Below, in pieces: positions 1 through 8,509 of a DNA stretch of 64,000 bases. The first letter of the stretch is position 1. Each line of letters begins with the position of its first letter. A model generated the notes under the pieces. It searched no databases. It was not told the DNA's origin and saw only the letters and a list, made by a program, of their open reading frames with translations. Source of the DNA: SHZI01 sp964417725 (lineage in GTDB: Bacteria; Pseudomonadota; Gammaproteobacteria; Steroidobacterales; GCA-2729495); assembly GCA_964417725.1 (NCBI GenBank), contig CAYQIV010000002.1, positions 62,001 to 126,000 of the forward strand, in the 5' to 3' direction. The translations under genes were made by a program, and so were the position numbers.

Positions 1-1
1 G

Positions 2-223
2 CCGCGCGCCCTGACGCGCTCGAAGATGGGCGAGGTGCTGAAGGAAAAAACCTGCAGCCCCAACCCGGTGGCCCGCCACTACGAGCTGGGCCGTGATGTC
101 GGCCTGCTCGGCACGCCGGCGATCGTCCTCGAGTCGGGTGAACTGCTCGGCGGCTACGTGCCGCCGGCGGAACTGGCGAGGCACATCGCCGACAGCAACC
201 GGCCCGTTGCCCCCGCCAACTAG
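2..223 (+). CDS. dsbC: Thiol:disulfide interchange protein DsbC, C-terminal part (cut by window edge)
   Basis: The reading frame is open from the first bases and gives the last 73 residues of a protein. Visible are TCSPNPVARHYELG and GTPAIVLESGELLGGY followed by PPAEL, which match the end of the thioredoxin-like domain of DsbC/DsbG periplasmic disulfide isomerases; the TP of GTPA is the cis-proline loop that packs against the active site. The CXXC motif and signal peptide lie outside the window, so activity cannot be judged. DsbC dimers reshuffle wrong disulfides in periplasmic proteins. DsbG is the main alternative assignment. Confidence 0.85.
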   Translation, partial: PRALTRSKMGEVLKEKTCSPNPVARHYELGRDVGLLGTPAIVLESGELLGGYVPPAELARHIADSNRPVAPAN

Positions 224-258
224 AAGTATCCGTGGGGCGGGGTCGGTGCCCCGCGTGA

Positions 259-582
259 TCAGCGCTCGAGGTACTTGAGCTTGCCGTCGACCTTGGCCCA
301 CTGATCGGCGTCGGCCGGCGGCGTGCCGACCTCGGTGATCACCGGCCACTGTTTGGCGAGTTCGGCGTTGAGCTTGAGGAAGTCCTTCTGGTCGGCCGGC
401 ACTTCGTCGTCGGCGAAGATCGCCTCCACCGGGCATTCGGGTTCGCACAAGGTGCAGTCGATGCACTCGTCCGGGTCGATGACGAGCATGTTGGGGCCTT
501 CATGGAAGCAGTCGACCGGGCAGACCTCGACGCAGTCCATGTACTTGCACTTGATGCACTTCTCAGTGACGACGAAAGTCAT
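259..582 (-). CDS. fdxA: Seven-iron ferredoxin FdxA
   Basis: A 107-residue 7Fe ferredoxin, the usual length of the FdxA family. The N-terminal half carries two cysteine clusters: C9, C12, C17 and C21-P22, then C40, C43, C46 and C50-P51. In the family these bind one [3Fe-4S] and one [4Fe-4S] centre. The C-terminal half (from about residue 55) is the typical acidic/aliphatic extension that contains the LAKQWPVI segment. It is a soluble cytoplasmic electron carrier. The start is supported by a strong AAGGAG ribosome site 8-9 bases upstream of the ATG. It converges with the dsbC end; its physiological partner is not shown by the neighbours. Confidence 0.95.
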   Translation of the reverse strand: MTFVVTEKCIKCKYMDCVEVCPVDCFHEGPNMLVIDPDECIDCTLCEPECPVEAIFADDEVPADQKDFLKLNAELAKQWPVITEVGTPPADADQWAKVDGKLKYLER

Positions 583-727
583 TTATCACACTCCTTGAGA
601 TCATCCGCCCGGCCCCCGTTTCCGGCGGATGGGAGCCGCGTACTTTAGAGGCTTCAGCCGTGAAATCCAATCCCGCGGGCGGCCTGCGGCGCGGGGCCGG
701 ACAATGCCCCATCCATGGCCGTGTGCG

Positions 728-1309
728 CTACTCCCCTGCGACAATCGGTCCCGTGCCGCCGGCGGGTGCCGGGCGACGCGGGGGTGCGCAGGAGAGTCGT
801 GCCGGCGCATCGCGCCAGCGGCCGTCGAGCCGCAGGTATTCCTCCAGCGCGATGCGCACGCTGGCGAAAGCCAGGTCGTCCCACGGGATTGCGGCGATAT
901 TGAAAAGGCGTGCCTCGAGAGTTTCCTCGCCGGCGCCGAAGCGGGGTTCCGGCAGGCGGGCGGCGAAGAACACGTGGACCTGCGCGGCGTGGATGACATC
1001 GACGATCGCGAACAGCGCGCCGAGTTCGACCTCGGCGAGGGCTTCCTCGCGGGTCTCGCGCAGCGCGGCATGGGACAGGCTTTCACCGATCTCCATGAAC
1101 CCGGCCGGTACGGTCCAGAAGCCATGCCGGGGTTCGATGGCGCGCCGGCAGAGCAGGATCTGCCCCTGGTATTCGGGTACACAGCCGGCGACGATCTTCG
1201 GGTTCTGGTAGTGGACGGTGCCGCAGGCGGTGCAGACCTGCCGGGGTCGGCTGTCACCGGAGGGGACCGTCGTGCGGAGTGGCTGGCCGCATTCGCTGCA
1301 GTATTTCAC
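728..1309 (-). CDS. NUDIX hydrolase with N-terminal zinc ribbon
   Basis: The product (193 residues from the GTG at 1309) begins KYCSECG, then CTACGTVHYQNP, so four cysteines form a zinc-ribbon, followed by the NUDIX fold. The NUDIX box is readable as GFMEIGES...RETREEALAEV, with the metal-binding REEA core. These enzymes hydrolyse nucleoside diphosphates linked to another group; the zinc-ribbon subfamily includes NADH pyrophosphatase relatives, but the SQPWPFPxS signature of NudC is not seen, so substrate is unknown. The GTG start puts KYCSECG at the N-terminus as in relatives; an in-frame ATG at 1375 would add 22 residues. Its 5' end is close to, and divergent from, the methyltransferase gene at 1428. 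Confidence 0.88.
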   Translation of the reverse strand: MKYCSECGQPLRTTVPSGDSRPRQVCTACGTVHYQNPKIVAGCVPEYQGQILLCRRAIEPRHGFWTVPAGFMEIGESLSHAALRETREEALAEVELGALFAIVDVIHAAQVHVFFAARLPEPRFGAGEETLEARLFNIAAIPWDDLAFASVRIALEEYLRLDGRWRDAPARLSCAPPRRPAPAGGTGPIVAGE

Positions 1310-1427
1310 GGGTCTGCCTGCTGGGGGTGCGCCGGCATTGTAAATGGCCCATGCGCGGCGTGCATCGGCTACCATCTGCCCGTGCCCTGCGGTGCGGGCG
1401 TGGCTGGTGCAGAGAGAGAATCGGGCG

Positions 1428-2318
1428 ATGAACAGGTTGCTGGTGGCCGCCGTGGCGTGGCTGGTGCTGGGTGGCTGTGCCGGCTCGCGCCCCGACCCGG
1501 CACGTTCCGAGGCGCTGGCCCAGTCGGCGGCCAGCGCGTCGACGGCGCCGGTGCCGCGCCTGGCCTCCGAAGAATCTGTCAAGCACCCGGCGCAGCGCGA
1601 GTCGTCGGCGCTCGACCGGGCGCTGCGTGCCGCGCTCGACAGCCCGGTGCGGCGTGGTGCCGACCGGGCCCGTGATGCAGATCGTCGTGCCTTCGAGGTG
1701 CTGCGCTTTTTCGGCGTGCGGCCCGGCATGGAGGTCCTCGACCTGTGGTCCGGGGGCGGCTACTACACCGAACTGCTTTCACTGGTCGTCGGCCGTGGCG
1801 GCCGCGTGGTCGCGCACAACAATGCCCCCTACCTGCGTGTTGCCGAGGCCGAACTCGCCGAGCGGTTTGCTCCGGGGCGCCTTGCCAACGTCGAGCGGCT
1901 GGTGGCCGAGAACAACCGGCTTGCGCTGCCCGAGGCGCGTTTCGACATGGTGCTGGTCATCAACGCCTGGCATGACATCTACCTCGATGACCGTGTGGCC
2001 GGCTGGGTACCGGTGGACGCACAGCGCCTGCTGGCTGAATTGCGTGCGGCGTTGAAGCCCGGCGGCGTGCTCGGCATCGTCGACCACGCGGCTTCGCCCG
2101 GCACCTCGCCCGAAGCCGGCATCGCCCTCCACCGTGTCGACCCGGCACGGGTCCGGCGCGAGGCCATCGCGGCCGGCTTCATCCCCGACGGCGAAAGTGA
2201 CGTGCTGCGCAACCCGCTCGACAACCTCGACCGCAGCGTGTTCGACCCGGCGGTCCGCGGGCGCACCGACCAGTTCGTGCTGCGCTTCCGCAAGCCCGCC
2301 GATACCGGGGCACGATAG
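1428..2318 (+). CDS. Lipoprotein-type class I SAM-dependent methyltransferase (COG4798-like)
   Basis: The 296-residue product opens with a short hydrophobic signal ending LVLGGC, a good lipobox with the lipid-accepting cysteine at residue 17, then a Ser/Ala/Pro-rich linker. From about residue 95 a Rossmann methyltransferase follows, with VLDLWSGGGYYTELL as motif I and VINAWHDIYLDD where relatives have a conserved HD. This resembles the COG4798 group of 'predicted methyltransferases', many of which carry export signals; their substrate is unknown. A cofactor problem exists because SAM is cytoplasmic, so function is uncertain. prfC starts 2 nt after the stop, suggesting co-transcription. An earlier ATG at 1344 is rejected because it would bury the signal peptide. 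Confidence 0.8.
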   Translation: MNRLLVAAVAWLVLGGCAGSRPDPARSEALAQSAASASTAPVPRLASEESVKHPAQRESSALDRALRAALDSPVRRGADRARDADRRAFEVLRFFGVRPGMEVLDLWSGGGYYTELLSLVVGRGGRVVAHNNAPYLRVAEAELAERFAPGRLANVERLVAENNRLALPEARFDMVLVINAWHDIYLDDRVAGWVPVDAQRLLAELRAALKPGGVLGIVDHAASPGTSPEAGIALHRVDPARVRREAIAAGFIPDGESDVLRNPLDNLDRSVFDPAVRGRTDQFVLRFRKPADTGAR

Positions 2319-2320
2319 CC

Positions 2321-3958
2321 ATGGCCGATGCGGGTGCGATCACGGTGCCGGGCGCCGGGCTGACGGCCGATGTGGCCCGACGGCGGACTTTCGCCATCAT
2401 CTCGCACCCCGATGCCGGAAAGACCACGCTCACGGAAAAGCTGCTGCTCTATGGTGGCGCCATCCAGCTGGCGGGTGCCGTCAAGGCCCGCCGGGCAACC
2501 CGCCACGCGACATCGGACTGGATGGCCGTCGAGCAGCAGCGCGGCATCTCGGTGACGTCCTCCGTGATGCAGTTCAGCTATGCCGGCCACACCATCAACC
2601 TGCTCGACACACCCGGCCACGAGGATTTCTCTGAAGATACCTACCGCGTGCTGACCGCGGTCGACGCGGCGGTGATGGTCATCGATGCCGCCAAGGGCGT
2701 CGAGGCGCAGACCATCAAACTGCTCGAGGTCTGCCGGCTGCGCAATACGCCGATCATCACCTTCGTCAACAAGATGGACCGTGAGGTGCGTGACCCGGTG
2801 AGCCTGCTCGAGGAGATCGAGGGCACGCTGAAGATCGACTGCGCGCCGGTGACCTGGCCGATCGGCATGGGCAAGTGCTTCCGTGGTGTCTACCACCTGC
2901 TCGACGGCCGGTTGCTGCGCTTCACTGCCGGTGGCGAGCGGCGCCATGCCGATGTCGAGGTCATCGAGGGCCTCGACAGCCCGCGCCTCGATGCGCTGTA
3001 TCCGGGCGAGATCGGCAATGCCCGGGCCGAGATCGGGCTGATCCGCGAGGCGAGCCTGCCTTTCGATGTGCCGCTGTTCCTCGCCGGGCAGCAGACCCCG
3101 GTGTTCTTCGGCTCGGGGATCAACAATTTCGGCGTCCAGGAAATCCTCAAGGCGCTGCTCGACTGGGCGCCGTCGCCACAGCCGCGTCATGGCGGCGCCC
3201 GTGCCGTCGGGCCGACGGAGCCGGCCTTTTCCGGGTTCGTCTTCAAGATCCAGGCCAACATGGATCCGCGGCACCGCGACCGCATCGCCTTCTTCCGCCT
3301 CTGCTCCGGGCGCTACCGGCCGGGGATGAAGGTCCGCCACCTCCGGCTCGGGCGCGAGATCAAGCTGGCCAACGTGCTGACCTTCATGGCCAACGAGCGC
3401 GTGCTGAGCGAGGATGCCGTGGCCGGCGACATCATCGGCATCCACAACCACGGCCAACTGCAGATCGGCGACACGCTGACTGAGGGGGAGGCCCTGGCCT
3501 ACACCGGCATCCCGTATTTCGCCCCCGAGTTGTTCACAGCTGTCAGGCCGAAAGATCCTCTTAAAAACAAACAATTAAATAAAGGATTGAAGGAATTGGG
3601 TGAAGAGGGGGCGATCCAGGTCATCAGCGCACGGGGCGGGGCGCAGACCCTGCTCGGTGCCGTCGGCCGCTTGCAGTTCGAGATCGTCGCGCACCGCCTG
3701 GCCAGCGAATACGGCGTCGATGCGGTCTACGATGCCGTCGACATCTACACGGCGCGCTGGTTGCGCTTCTCCGACGAGGTGACGCGACGCCGCTTCATGC
3801 AGACCGAGGCTGCGTCCGTTGGCGTGGATGTCGAGGGCAATCCCGTGTTCCTCGCCACCAACCGCTACAACCTCAAGCTGACCGAAGAACGCTGGCCGGC
3901 CATCCGGTTCCACGCCACGCGCGAACACGGAGAGGTGCTCGACCAGGGTGTGGGCTGA
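2321..3958 (+). CDS. prfC: Peptide chain release factor 3
   Basis: A 545-residue translational GTPase (E. coli RF3 is 529). G motifs are visible: HPDAGKTT (P-loop), QQRGISVTSS (switch I), DTPGHEDF (switch II) and NKMD. RF3 binds the ribosome and uses GTP to release RF1/RF2 after peptide release, and it takes part in quality control after miscoding. The whole protein is intact and collinear with the family. Oddity: about 50 bp at 3551-3600, encoding a conserved lysine-rich stretch, has only about 28% G+C in a gene that is otherwise about two-thirds G+C. The gene follows the methyltransferase after a 2-nt gap. Confidence 0.97.
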   Translation: MADAGAITVPGAGLTADVARRRTFAIISHPDAGKTTLTEKLLLYGGAIQLAGAVKARRATRHATSDWMAVEQQRGISVTSSVMQFSYAGHTINLLDTPGHEDFSEDTYRVLTAVDAAVMVIDAAKGVEAQTIKLLEVCRLRNTPIITFVNKMDREVRDPVSLLEEIEGTLKIDCAPVTWPIGMGKCFRGVYHLLDGRLLRFTAGGERRHADVEVIEGLDSPRLDALYPGEIGNARAEIGLIREASLPFDVPLFLAGQQTPVFFGSGINNFGVQEILKALLDWAPSPQPRHGGARAVGPTEPAFSGFVFKIQANMDPRHRDRIAFFRLCSGRYRPGMKVRHLRLGREIKLANVLTFMANERVLSEDAVAGDIIGIHNHGQLQIGDTLTEGEALAYTGIPYFAPELFTAVRPKDPLKNKQLNKGLKELGEEGAIQVISARGGAQTLLGAVGRLQFEIVAHRLASEYGVDAVYDAVDIYTARWLRFSDEVTRRRFMQTEAASVGVDVEGNPVFLATNRYNLKLTEERWPAIRFHATREHGEVLDQGVG

Positions 3959-4047
3959 CCGGCTGCCGGGCCACGATACGGCCATGCGGCGATCGGACGC
4001 CCCCGCGGTCGGGGCGTCTTTGGCACACTGGCGGCAGGAGGTTCTCC

Positions 4048-5154
4048 ATGTACATCAACTTCTGGTATCCGATGGCCCGCTCGGTCGATGTCGGCGCCGG
4101 CCGGCCGCTGCGCGCCCAGGTGCTCGGCCTGCCCTTCGTCGTCTTTCGCGATGGCGCCGGGCAGGCGCACGTGCTGTCCGACACCTGCGTGCACCGCGGC
4201 GGCTCCCTGTCGCGTGGCAAGGTCATCGGTGACCGCGTCGCCTGCCCCTACCACGGCTGGGAATTCGGCGGCGACGGGGTCTGTGGCAAGGTGCCCTCGC
4301 TGGGCGAAGGGCGCGTGCCGCCGCGCGCCAAGGTCGACGCCTACCCGGTCCAGGAGCGCTACGGCATCGTCTTTGCCTTCCTCGGCGACCTTCCCGAAGA
4401 CGAGAGACCGCCGCTCTACGACATCGAGGAGTACGACACGCCGGGCTGGAAGGCACAACTCTACATCCTCGATGTCGACTGCTATTACGAACGCTCGATC
4501 GAGAATGGCCTCGACCCGATCCACAACGAGTTCGTGCACCCGATGCAGGGCGCTCCGATGCTGCCGCCGGAAAAGCAGCGGGAGCCCTTCCAGGTCACCG
4601 AGATCCCGTGGGGCAGCAAGTTCTACCTGGCCTTTGGCGGCAAGCGAGACGACAACACCACCCTGGCCGGCGACAAGACCGGTGCACGGCTCGGTGCCGC
4701 CGGTTCATGGCACCAGGGGCCCAACCAGCTCGTCACCTGGATCGACCTCACCGCCACCAACTCCTTTCACCAGTATCTGTTCGAGGCGCCCGTCGACGAC
4801 AGCCATACGCGGATCTTCTTCGTCAACATGCGCAACTGGCTGCTCGAAGACCAGCATGACCAGCGTGTCGAAGAGCTGACGCTGAAGATCGTCCACGAGG
4901 ACATCGCCGTGCTCGAGTCCCTCAACCCGGTGCGCACGCCCGACAGCAACATTCGGGAGATCCTCGTGCCCGGTGACCATGCGGTGGTGCGCTATCGCGA
5001 ATGGCTGGAGAAATGGGATGCCGCCGGCTGGCGTATCGACATGCGGGCGATGAAGGACCGCCAGGGCGACGTCGCCATGGCGATCCCGTGTCCAGCCCGT
5101 CGGCAGTCGGGCAACTGGGTGCTCGAGCCGGTGCCGCTGCAGGCGCCCGGCTGA
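4048..5154 (+). CDS. Rieske non-heme iron oxygenase, large (alpha) subunit-like
   Basis: This 368-residue protein has an N-terminal Rieske [2Fe-2S] domain with C47-V-H49-R-G and C66-P-Y-H69-G-W, and a C-terminal catalytic domain with ENGLDPIHNEFVH giving D156, H159 and H164 as the bridging aspartate and two mononuclear-iron histidines. These enzymes hydroxylate or demethylate aromatic and alicyclic rings using electrons from a reductase/ferredoxin. It resembles single-component-alpha oxygenases of the vanillate demethylase/pheophorbide oxygenase type more than two-subunit dioxygenases, because no beta subunit or reductase gene is adjacent. The substrate cannot be read from the sequence. AGGAGG lies just upstream of the ATG. 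Confidence 0.92.
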   Translation: MYINFWYPMARSVDVGAGRPLRAQVLGLPFVVFRDGAGQAHVLSDTCVHRGGSLSRGKVIGDRVACPYHGWEFGGDGVCGKVPSLGEGRVPPRAKVDAYPVQERYGIVFAFLGDLPEDERPPLYDIEEYDTPGWKAQLYILDVDCYYERSIENGLDPIHNEFVHPMQGAPMLPPEKQREPFQVTEIPWGSKFYLAFGGKRDDNTTLAGDKTGARLGAAGSWHQGPNQLVTWIDLTATNSFHQYLFEAPVDDSHTRIFFVNMRNWLLEDQHDQRVEELTLKIVHEDIAVLESLNPVRTPDSNIREILVPGDHAVVRYREWLEKWDAAGWRIDMRAMKDRQGDVAMAIPCPARRQSGNWVLEPVPLQAPG

Positions 5155-5166
5155 ACACCCTGGATC

Positions 5167-7440
5167 TCAGAAACGCATTTTGATGCCGGCCATCACGGTC
5201 CGCGGTGCACCCGGTCGGTATCCGGCCGGACGCAGGGCCACGTTGTAGATTTCATCGGTGATGTTCTCCACCGTGGCCCAGAGGCTGACTGCGGGGTTCA
5301 GGTCGATCTCGCCCGACACATCGACGAGCATTCGCGACTCGATGCGTTGCGCGGCGGGAACGGGGCCATCGCCGGCCTGGGCGCGGGTCTCATCGACGTG
5401 GTTGGCGGTCACGTGCAAGCGGAAGTTGCCGGCTTCGATGCCGGCGTTGAGCGTCAACTGGTGGTCGGGTATGTACGGCAGTTCATCGCCTGAACTGACG
5501 GTGCCCCATTCGCCGAAGCTGCTCGAGAAGCTGTTCCTGAACTCGCTCCGGGTCCAGGTCCATGCGAGCGACATGGGCAGTGACCACGGGCTGTCGAACA
5601 GTGCTGCGGCGTCGTACCCCGCGCGAAACTCGAGGCCGTGGACCCGCGCCCGGCCGCCGTCGAACTGGTCACCGATGTTGCAGTCGCCGCCGGTGGATGC
5701 CGTGCAGGTGCCAACGAGGTTGCGGTAGTCGACGAGGAAGGCCGTGGCATCCGCCGTCAGCGCACCATGGGCGTAGCGCGTGCCGGCTTCGTAGTTCCAT
5801 GATTTTTCGGCATCGGAGTCAGAGCCCGGCGCGGGGTTGATGAACCCGCGGTGCACGCCGCCGAAGAATGACCAGTGTTCGTCGAGGCGCCAGGTCGCAC
5901 CGAGGCCTGGCAGCAGCACGTCGACGGTGTTGCGCCGCGTGGCCGGCGCGCCGTTGCGTCCCGGATCGCCGCTTCCCCAGTTGCGCTGCGTGAGCCGGAT
6001 GCGCTCGTAACGTAGACCGGGGACGAGCGTCCAGCGGCCGAAAGCGATCTCGTCGCGCAGGTAGGCGGCCCAGGCTTCTGCCTCGCCGAGGCGATTGTCC
6101 TGGCTGCCGGGACTGCCGGCCTGCGTCAGCAACAGGCTGCCGTTGCTCATCTGGTAACGGTCATCGTTCTGGTAGCGGTCCTCTTCGTCTTCGTGGTAGC
6201 GCAGTGAGGCGTCGATGTCGTGGCTGAACGGACCATGCTGGACAGCGATACCGAGCACCGACTGGATGCCTTTGGCCTGATAGCTGCGATGGTTGTTGCG
6301 CACGCGCAGGGCCCCCGGCGCAGAACTGTCGCCCGGTGCGCCGACCAATGCCGCGTATTCGACCGGGAAGGCTGCCGTGTCGGCGAGGATGTTCTTGAGG
6401 CTGACCCAACCGGTGTCGGCGGCGTTGCGTACGTCGTTGAGCTTGTACCAGGTGCGTTCGGTGTCGGTCTGGTAGAGCACGGTCGTCAGGTCCATGTGCC
6501 TGCCGAGTTCGATGCGATGGCTGGCCTGCAGGGTCTGGTGCTTCACGTCAAGGTGGTCGTTCTGGCTGGCACGATAACGCCGGTAGGGTGTCGCGTCGAA
6601 GTCGGAGCGGCCAAGACCGAGGTAGGTTTCGTTGGAGTCCTCGTCGGAATGCTGGAACTTGAGTTCCAGCGACTGGGGCAGGCGCGCCCCGTCGGCGCTC
6701 TCGATGGCCAGCTTGACGACGTGGTCGTCGATGGCAAAACCGGTATCGCCGCCGTCGTCGAGTGTTTTGAAACCATCGGAGCGCTCGCGCAGCGTCTCCA
6801 CGCCGAGGCCGATCCGCAGCCCTCGTGCCGTGGCCGTGTAACCACCGACCTGGCCGTGGACCCGGGTGCTGCCGAAGTTGCCGGCCAGCACATCGAGTCG
6901 GCCGCCGGGTCGGTCATCGCCCCCGTCGGGGATCGGCGTCGAATAGAAGCCGATCGCGCCGGCGACAGTCTGCGGGCCGTACTTGATGGCGGCCGGTCCC
7001 TTGCTGACCTCCACGCCCTGCATGCGTGTCACGCGCGGGAAATAGTAGGCGGCAGGTGCCGCATAGGGGGCAGGTGCGATGGCAATGCCGTCCTCGAGCA
7101 CGGCTATCTTGCTGTTGCGGTTGGTGCCGCTGCCACGGATACCGATGTTCGGCCGGATGCCGAAGCCTTCTTCTTCGACGAGGTTGAGACCCGGTACCTG
7201 GCGCAAGACCCGGTTGATGTCGCCGTGGCCATGGCGTTCGAGCTGGTCCTCGTCGATGAACTGCACTGAGCCTTCCATGGTGCGGTGGCCGAGGGGGGTG
7301 GCCGTGACGACGATCCGCTCGAGGATCCCGCCCCCCGGTGCCGCCGTATCGTCTGCCGCCCGGGTGGTCAGCGGCAGGAGGGGGGCGAGTGCCAGGGTGG
7401 CCAGGAGCAGGCGGGCAAGCCCGCTGGATGACTGAGGCAT
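5167..7440 (-). CDS. TonB-dependent outer membrane receptor, probably iron-related
   Basis: A 757-residue outer membrane transporter: signal peptide to about residue 28 (ends TTRA), a plug domain starting ERIVVTATPLG, with the plug motif IRGSGTNRNSKIAVLEDG, and a long beta-barrel ending in MRF, an aromatic C-terminal residue as required for barrel assembly. It resembles the FecA/ferric-chelate group. A well-matched Fur box lies 63-81 bp upstream of the start, so iron repression is likely. CAGGAG precedes the ATG. The gene converges with the Rieske gene (12-bp gap). The ligand is unknown; siderophore or ferric citrate-like chelates are the obvious guesses from regulation. Confidence 0.93.
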   Translation of the reverse strand: MPQSSSGLARLLLATLALAPLLPLTTRAADDTAAPGGGILERIVVTATPLGHRTMEGSVQFIDEDQLERHGHGDINRVLRQVPGLNLVEEEGFGIRPNIGIRGSGTNRNSKIAVLEDGIAIAPAPYAAPAAYYFPRVTRMQGVEVSKGPAAIKYGPQTVAGAIGFYSTPIPDGGDDRPGGRLDVLAGNFGSTRVHGQVGGYTATARGLRIGLGVETLRERSDGFKTLDDGGDTGFAIDDHVVKLAIESADGARLPQSLELKFQHSDEDSNETYLGLGRSDFDATPYRRYRASQNDHLDVKHQTLQASHRIELGRHMDLTTVLYQTDTERTWYKLNDVRNAADTGWVSLKNILADTAAFPVEYAALVGAPGDSSAPGALRVRNNHRSYQAKGIQSVLGIAVQHGPFSHDIDASLRYHEDEEDRYQNDDRYQMSNGSLLLTQAGSPGSQDNRLGEAEAWAAYLRDEIAFGRWTLVPGLRYERIRLTQRNWGSGDPGRNGAPATRRNTVDVLLPGLGATWRLDEHWSFFGGVHRGFINPAPGSDSDAEKSWNYEAGTRYAHGALTADATAFLVDYRNLVGTCTASTGGDCNIGDQFDGGRARVHGLEFRAGYDAAALFDSPWSLPMSLAWTWTRSEFRNSFSSSFGEWGTVSSGDELPYIPDHQLTLNAGIEAGNFRLHVTANHVDETRAQAGDGPVPAAQRIESRMLVDVSGEIDLNPAVSLWATVENITDEIYNVALRPAGYRPGAPRTVMAGIKMRF

Positions 7441-7502
7441 TGTGCGTCTCCTGAAGAGGTGAATTCGACAGGGACGCGAGTATGGACAGCCGGCTCATTG
7501 TT

Positions 7503-7521
7503 GTAAATAGAAATCATTATC
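7503..7521. promoter_or_regulatory. Fur box upstream of the TonB receptor
   Basis: The 19 bp here match the classical Fur consensus (GATAATGATAATCATTATC) at 14 positions, including a perfect right half AATCATTATC. The surrounding 45 bp are strikingly A/T-rich against the GC-rich background. It sits in the promoter region of the leftward TonB receptor, whose start is at 7440. The 7441-7705 gap holds nothing else that could be supported. Confidence 0.85.
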
Positions 7522-7705
7522 ATTTTTATTCGTAAATATTGACTCAGGTCAATGACAGGCCGCATGGGGGCAGGCAACCGCCCGGACCGGCATTCCGGCC
7601 GCGCGCCGCGGCCGCCGTGACGCCCCGGGCCAGGGGCCTGGTGCCAGCCCGCCCGCCGGGCAGCGCCGGGACGGGCGCTGCTGATTCAAGGCGGCCGCTG
7701 CCGGC

Positions 7706-8416
7706 TCAGCGCCGGAACAGGCGCGGGTTGCGGTGGATGAACTTGCGGATCCAGCTCTCGATGAACGAGACCTCGCCGCGTTCCATGTACCACCAGCCGG
7801 TGGTGCTGATGATGAAGGCACCGAGGGTGTCGACGATCAGGTCCCACATGGTGTCGGTGAGTCCCGACGGGTCGCCGAGCATCGGTTTCTGCATGTTGAG
7901 GCCGAAGAACTGGTCCATGGCGAATTCGAAGATCTCCCACAGGACACCGACCGTAACCGCGAACTGGAAGGCGAAGAAGGCCACGAAGCGGGGCTTCATC
8001 TGTACCGCGGCCCTACGGTTTTCGTTGAGCACGTAGACGAGCAGGAAGCCGACCAGGCCGAGCAACAGGCCGGAAGCCCCGTGCAGCAGGATGTCCCACC
8101 ACCAGTAGCGGTCGTAGTAGCGGCGGATCTCGCCGAGGAACAGTGCGGCGAAAACGAATGCCACCGCCATGATCTGGAATTCGGCCGGCACGCTCACCGG
8201 CAAACGGTCACGCAACAGCAGCGGGAGGAGCGCCATGGCCATGATGGCCAGGACGAGAAAGGCGCTGAACCATTGTCCGCGGACCAGCAGGACGGCCAAT
8301 TCGAGGCCCATCACCGCCTGCAACAGGGCCACCATCACCCGGTGAATGCGACCGGCCAGACCGGTGTCGACAGCCTGTGCATCGGCCGACGCGGTCCTGT
8401 TGCCTGCGTGGGTCAT
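7706..8416 (-). CDS. Integral membrane protein, YjdF/DUF2238-like
   Basis: The product of 236 residues from the ATG at 8416 has about six hydrophobic helices. Conserved polar features inside or next to helices are WWDILLHGASG, VGVLWEIFEFAMDQ and DTMWDLIVDTLGA; the H...WE...D-x-x-x-D pattern resembles the E. coli YjdF (DUF2238) family, whose function is not established. A much longer open frame extends upstream to 11047, but that part is antisense to the P-type ATPase and has no protein-like features. The gene is divergent from the ATPase, with about 90 bp between starts. The family call is from pattern memory and moderately secure. Confidence 0.75.
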   Translation of the reverse strand: MTHAGNRTASADAQAVDTGLAGRIHRVMVALLQAVMGLELAVLLVRGQWFSAFLVLAIMAMALLPLLLRDRLPVSVPAEFQIMAVAFVFAALFLGEIRRYYDRYWWWDILLHGASGLLLGLVGFLLVYVLNENRRAAVQMKPRFVAFFAFQFAVTVGVLWEIFEFAMDQFFGLNMQKPMLGDPSGLTDTMWDLIVDTLGAFIISTTGWWYMERGEVSFIESWIRKFIHRNPRLFRR

Positions 8417-8509
8417 GGCGGTGGTTGATCTCGTCGGGTGCGGGGAAAATACTAGCAGATGCCGGTCATCCGGCCCGACCGCGGAAACCGCCGACTCGCG
8501 AGGGAGCAC

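Noticed and set aside
225..258. GC-rich hairpin between dsbC and fdxA
   Set aside because: Stem GGGGC/GCCCC without a T run; too weak to call a terminator.
1979..3574. 531-codon open frame antisense to prfC
   Set aside because: Shadow; prfC is a full-length conserved GTPase.
3551..3590. Programmed frameshift site in the A/T-rich part of prfC
   Set aside because: TTAAAAAC does not form a proper slippery heptamer in the used frame, and the zero frame continues with conserved RF3 sequence.
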